8,348 nt of DNA, from the NCBI GenBank assembly GCA_021732965.1, contig JAKFVZ010000626.1, forward strand, positions 1 through 8,348. Reading direction: 5' to 3'. Below are positions 6,198 through 8,348 of this stretch, piece after piece. Origin of the DNA: Reyranella sp. Its GTDB lineage: Bacteria > Pseudomonadota > Alphaproteobacteria > Reyranellales > Reyranellaceae. The notes under the pieces are model-generated. The model was not told where the DNA came from, did not search any database, and worked only from the letters and a program-made list of their open reading frames with translations. The first letter of the stretch is position 1; every line of letters starts with the position of its first letter. The translations under genes and the position numbers were made by a program.

Positions 6198-6231
6198 AAA
6201 ATAAAAACCCCGCACCCAGAGGGTGCGGGGT
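6198..6231 (-). terminator. Strong rho-independent terminator of the cold-shock gene
   Basis: On the minus strand a perfect 10-bp GC-rich stem, CCCCGCACCC (6221-6230) with GGGTGCGGGG (6208-6217), closes a 3-base loop and is followed directly by TTTTTATTTT (6207-6198). One further A-T pair extends the stem. The other strand has only TCTTCTT after the stem, so it acts mainly on minus-strand transcripts. It lies 47 bp past the stop of the csp gene. Confidence 0.9.
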
Positions 6232-6278
6232 CTTCTTGCCTTGCTGGAGCATGGCAGCCGCAAGCGGCAGCCGGCTCG

Positions 6279-6491
6279 TCAGCCGGCAGTCTTCAGATTG
6301 TCTGCGGCCATCTTGCCGCTGCGACGGTCGGCGACGAGTTCATACTCGACCTTCTGACCTTCGTTCAGCGTGCCCAGGCCCGCGCGCTCGACGGCGCTGA
6401 TGTGCACGAAGGCATCGGCACCGCCGTTGTCCGGCTGGATGAAGCCGAAGCCCTTCTGAATATTGAACCACTTCACGGTTCCCGTAGCCAT
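6279..6491 (-). CDS. CspA-family cold-shock protein (single cold-shock domain)
   Basis: The 70-residue product is one complete cold-shock domain, the usual size. It begins MATGTVKWFNIQKGFGFIQPD, with the RNP1 motif KGFGFI (13-18) and RNP2-like AFVHI (27-31). The aromatic residues W8, F9, F15, F17 and F28 form the nucleic-acid-binding face. The second half (GLGTLNEGQKVEYELVADRR then KMAADNLK) is standard. Such proteins bind single-stranded RNA and DNA and act as RNA chaperones or antiterminators; many alphaproteobacterial members respond to stationary phase or stress rather than cold, so the trigger cannot be inferred. The ATG at 6491 is preceded by AAAGGG at suitable spacing, and the protein aligns from its first residue, ruling out the longer upstream frame. 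It is monocistronic with a strong terminator, and divergent from the monooxygenase across 270 bp that hold both promoters and possibly a csp leader. Confidence 0.97.
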   Translation of the reverse strand: MATGTVKWFNIQKGFGFIQPDNGGADAFVHISAVERAGLGTLNEGQKVEYELVADRRSGKMAADNLKTAG

Positions 6492-6705
6492 GGGTAACCC
6501 TTTCACTACTTTTAGATATGCTGACCCGCGCGGCGCTCCACATACACACAAAGGGAACGCGCAGCCGGCCGTCGAATTCGCACTGGTTTTCGGGATCAAA
6601 GTTCGGGAGCGAGCTGCCGGCAAGGCCGGGAACGCGGACCAAATCGTCTGTCCGTCTATCGACGCGCTGCATATGGCCTTTCGCCAAGGCTTTTGCAAGG
6701 ACCGA

Positions 6706-6735
6706 TTGGCCGCAAATCCAGCCAGGGGCTAAGCT
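6706..6735 (+). promoter_or_regulatory. Candidate promoter of the FAD monooxygenase gene
   Basis: TTGGCC (6706-6711) and TAAGCT (6730-6735) are 18 bp apart upstream of the monooxygenase. They would give a leader of about 20 nt that contains the G-rich ribosome site near 6746-6754. The hexamers are moderate matches, so this is tentative. Confidence 0.33.
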
Positions 6736-6761
6736 CCTCTCACACGGGGGGAAACGATTTC

Positions 6762-8240
6762 ATGGCCAACGATCCGAGGGTTCTCATCTGCGGAGCGGGT
6801 CCGGTCGGCCTGACCCTGGCCAACGAGCTGGTAAGGCACGGCATCCCCGTCCGCATCGTCGACAAGGCCGCGAAACGCACCGACAAGTCCAAGGCGCTGG
6901 TCCTGTGGAGCCGCACACTCGAACTTTTCGACGATGCGGGCTACGCGCGGGAGTTCCTTGCCGCGGGCATGCAGGGGCATGGTGGCGTGATCTCGACCGG
7001 CAGCAGGATCCTGGCCAAGGTGTCGTTCGACTTGATCGACAGCCGGTTCCCCTACGCTCTGATGATCCCGCAAAGCGAGACGGAGCGCGTACTCGAAGAC
7101 CGGCTGGCGGCATCCGGCGTGACCGTCGAGCGCACGGTCGAACTCATCAGCTTCACTGACACGGGTTCATCAGTCGAGGCGACGCTCACCAGGGCCGGCG
7201 GCGACAGCGAGACGCTTCGGGCCGACTGGCTCGTGGGCTGCGACGGTGCGCATTCGGCAGTTCGTCACGGACTTGGCTTCGCCTTCGAAGGCTCGACCCT
7301 GCAATCCCATTGGGCGCTGGCCGACGGTCACGTCACGGGCCTCGATCGCCCCGATCACCTGCACATCTTCTGGCACCGCGACGGCATACTCGCCTTCTTT
7401 CCCATCGTCGGGGATCGCTGGAGGGTGATCGCCGACCTGGGTCCCGCCGCGGACGGCGAACTCCATCCGGATCCGACGCTCGGGGAAATCAACGCGTTGA
7501 TGGCGCGTCGCGGCTCGCCCGCCATCGCAATGACCGATCCGGTCTGGCTCGCCGCCTTCCGCATCAACGAGCGAAAGGTGAACGATTATTCCAGAGGGCG
7601 CGTGTTCCTTGCGGGCGACGCCGCGCACATTCACAGCCCGGCCGGCGGCCAGGGCATGAACACGGGCATGCAGGACGCCTTCAACCTCGCCTGGAAGCTC
7701 GCGCTCGTGATCGAGGGCGCCGCAAAGCCGGCGCTGCTGGACAGCTATTCACGCGAACGCTCAGCCGTCGGCGACCTCGTCCTGAAGAATGCGGGTCGGC
7801 TGACCGAGCTGGCGACGCTGCGCAATCCGCTGCTGCAGGATATCCGGAACACCGTCCTGCGCTTCGCCGCCGGTTTCCCCCAGATCCAGCACAAGGTTGC
7901 GGACCAACTGGGCGAGATGGACATCGGCTATCCCGACAGTCCCCTCACGGCCGCGAGCGGCCCGGTCGCCAATGGTCCCAAAGCGGGCGAACGCTGGCCG
8001 CACCGGCTGGCCGAGGGGCCCGGCGGGTGCCGCTTCACGGCGCTCGGCCTTCCTGATGCGGTGGCCGGACTCGCCGCGAAGTTTCCGAACCTCGTGACGA
8101 TGGGGCCGGCGGGGCCGGCGGGCGACCCCACCCATGCCATGACTCTGCGCCTCATCCGGCCCGATGGGTACGTGGGATTCACCGGAGGACCGCAGGATAC
8201 GGCGCGCGCGGAAGCCTATCTTGCGGCGCTGGAGGCCTGA
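6762..8240 (+). CDS. Class A FAD-dependent aromatic monooxygenase (PHBH/phenol-hydroxylase-like fold)
   Basis: This 492-residue single-component flavoprotein hydroxylase would use NAD(P)H and O2 to hydroxylate an aromatic or polyketide-like substrate. The three family fingerprints are present: the Rossmann motif GAGPVG (11-16) with acidic D34 at the end of strand 2, the DG motif in GCDGAHSAVR (159-168), and the GD motif in GDAAHIHSPAGGQGMNTG (285-302). RVFLAGDAAH leads the last motif as in MhpA- and rifampicin-monooxygenase-like enzymes. The C-terminal segment (about 400-492, with LIRPDGYVGF at 464-473) is the reduced thioredoxin-like domain of this group. The ATG at 6762 follows a GGGGGGAAA run at slightly long spacing and begins just before the FAD strand; an upstream frame from 6693 adds non-homologous residues. 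It is convergent with a regulator fragment 12 bp downstream. The substrate is unknown. Confidence 0.93.
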   Translation: MANDPRVLICGAGPVGLTLANELVRHGIPVRIVDKAAKRTDKSKALVLWSRTLELFDDAGYAREFLAAGMQGHGGVISTGSRILAKVSFDLIDSRFPYALMIPQSETERVLEDRLAASGVTVERTVELISFTDTGSSVEATLTRAGGDSETLRADWLVGCDGAHSAVRHGLGFAFEGSTLQSHWALADGHVTGLDRPDHLHIFWHRDGILAFFPIVGDRWRVIADLGPAADGELHPDPTLGEINALMARRGSPAIAMTDPVWLAAFRINERKVNDYSRGRVFLAGDAAHIHSPAGGQGMNTGMQDAFNLAWKLALVIEGAAKPALLDSYSRERSAVGDLVLKNAGRLTELATLRNPLLQDIRNTVLRFAAGFPQIQHKVADQLGEMDIGYPDSPLTAASGPVANGPKAGERWPHRLAEGPGGCRFTALGLPDAVAGLAAKFPNLVTMGPAGPAGDPTHAMTLRLIRPDGYVGFTGGPQDTARAEAYLAALEA

Positions 8241-8252
8241 GCCGCCGCGTCT

Positions 8253-8348
8253 TCAGGAGATCGACGGCAACATCCTGTCGATGGCCGACGCCCAGACATC
8301 GAGAGCGGAGTCCCAAGGCAAGCCGAAGTCGTCCCTCAGGGCTCCCCA
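8253..8348 (-). CDS. C-terminal end of a second TetR-like regulator (partial, runs off right edge)
   Basis: The last 31 codons before a TGA (8253-8255 on the minus strand) read in from the right edge. The peptide, WGALRDDFGLPWDSALDVWA then SAIDRMLPSIS, lines up without gaps with the C-terminus of the window's own TetR regulator (WGRMRERHGLSVADAIDAWI then TAIDRLLPPTP): 14 of 28 aligned residues are identical, including W, G, GL, A, D, W, AIDR and LP. This is the dimer-side last helix in that subfamily. The DNA-binding domain is outside the window, so the family call rests on this short match. Its convergent position 12 bp after the monooxygenase makes it a possible regulator of that gene, though not of proven link. 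Confidence 0.6.
   Translation of the reverse strand, partial: WGALRDDFGLPWDSALDVWASAIDRMLPSIS

Noticed and set aside
6492..6500. GGGTTACCC dyad directly before the csp start codon as a thermosensor hairpin
   Set aside because: It can form at most three pairs around a three-base loop, too weak to mask the ribosome site convincingly.

Overview
The window is a GC-rich stretch of bacterial chromosome with dense, mostly single-gene transcription units. The gene families (Bug-type tricarboxylate binding protein, small secreted orphans, LigF-like glutathione transferase, 70-residue CspA protein) suggest an alphaproteobacterium of the Rhodospirillales, Hyphomicrobiales or Reyranella type. The genus is a guess. 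There is no rRNA, tRNA, CRISPR array, insertion sequence or phage gene, and nothing marks the region as recently acquired.

Layout. 1-738 (-) is the N-terminal three quarters of a Bug/TctC solute-binding protein. Across a 69-bp divergent gap, 808-2262 (+) and 2305-3522 (+) are two unrelated major-facilitator transporters. The first carries the full set of phosphate-site residues of the phosphate:H+ symporter (PHS) family. The second resembles the EntS-like MFS_3 exporters. 3545-3820 (-) is a small secreted two-cysteine protein, divergent from a TetR regulator (4001-4654, +). The regulator meets another small secreted protein (4655-4996, -) stop to stop in a TGATCA palindrome. 5076-5804 (+) is a glutathione transferase resembling LigF beta-etherases. 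5878-6093 (-) is a 71-residue charged orphan. 6279-6491 (-) is a CspA-family cold-shock protein followed by a textbook intrinsic terminator. 6762-8240 (+) is a class A FAD monooxygenase. It converges on the C-terminal end of a second TetR-type regulator (8253-8348, -), which runs off the window.

How they fit together. The binding protein, LigF-like GST, FAD monooxygenase and two TetR regulators would suit a bacterium that takes up and degrades organic acids and aromatic compounds. They do not form one operon, so a shared pathway is only a suggestion. I found no clear new multi-gene system. The points most worth following are the PHS-like pocket, the LigF-like GST, the regulator fragment at the right edge, and the small secreted orphans around the TetR gene.
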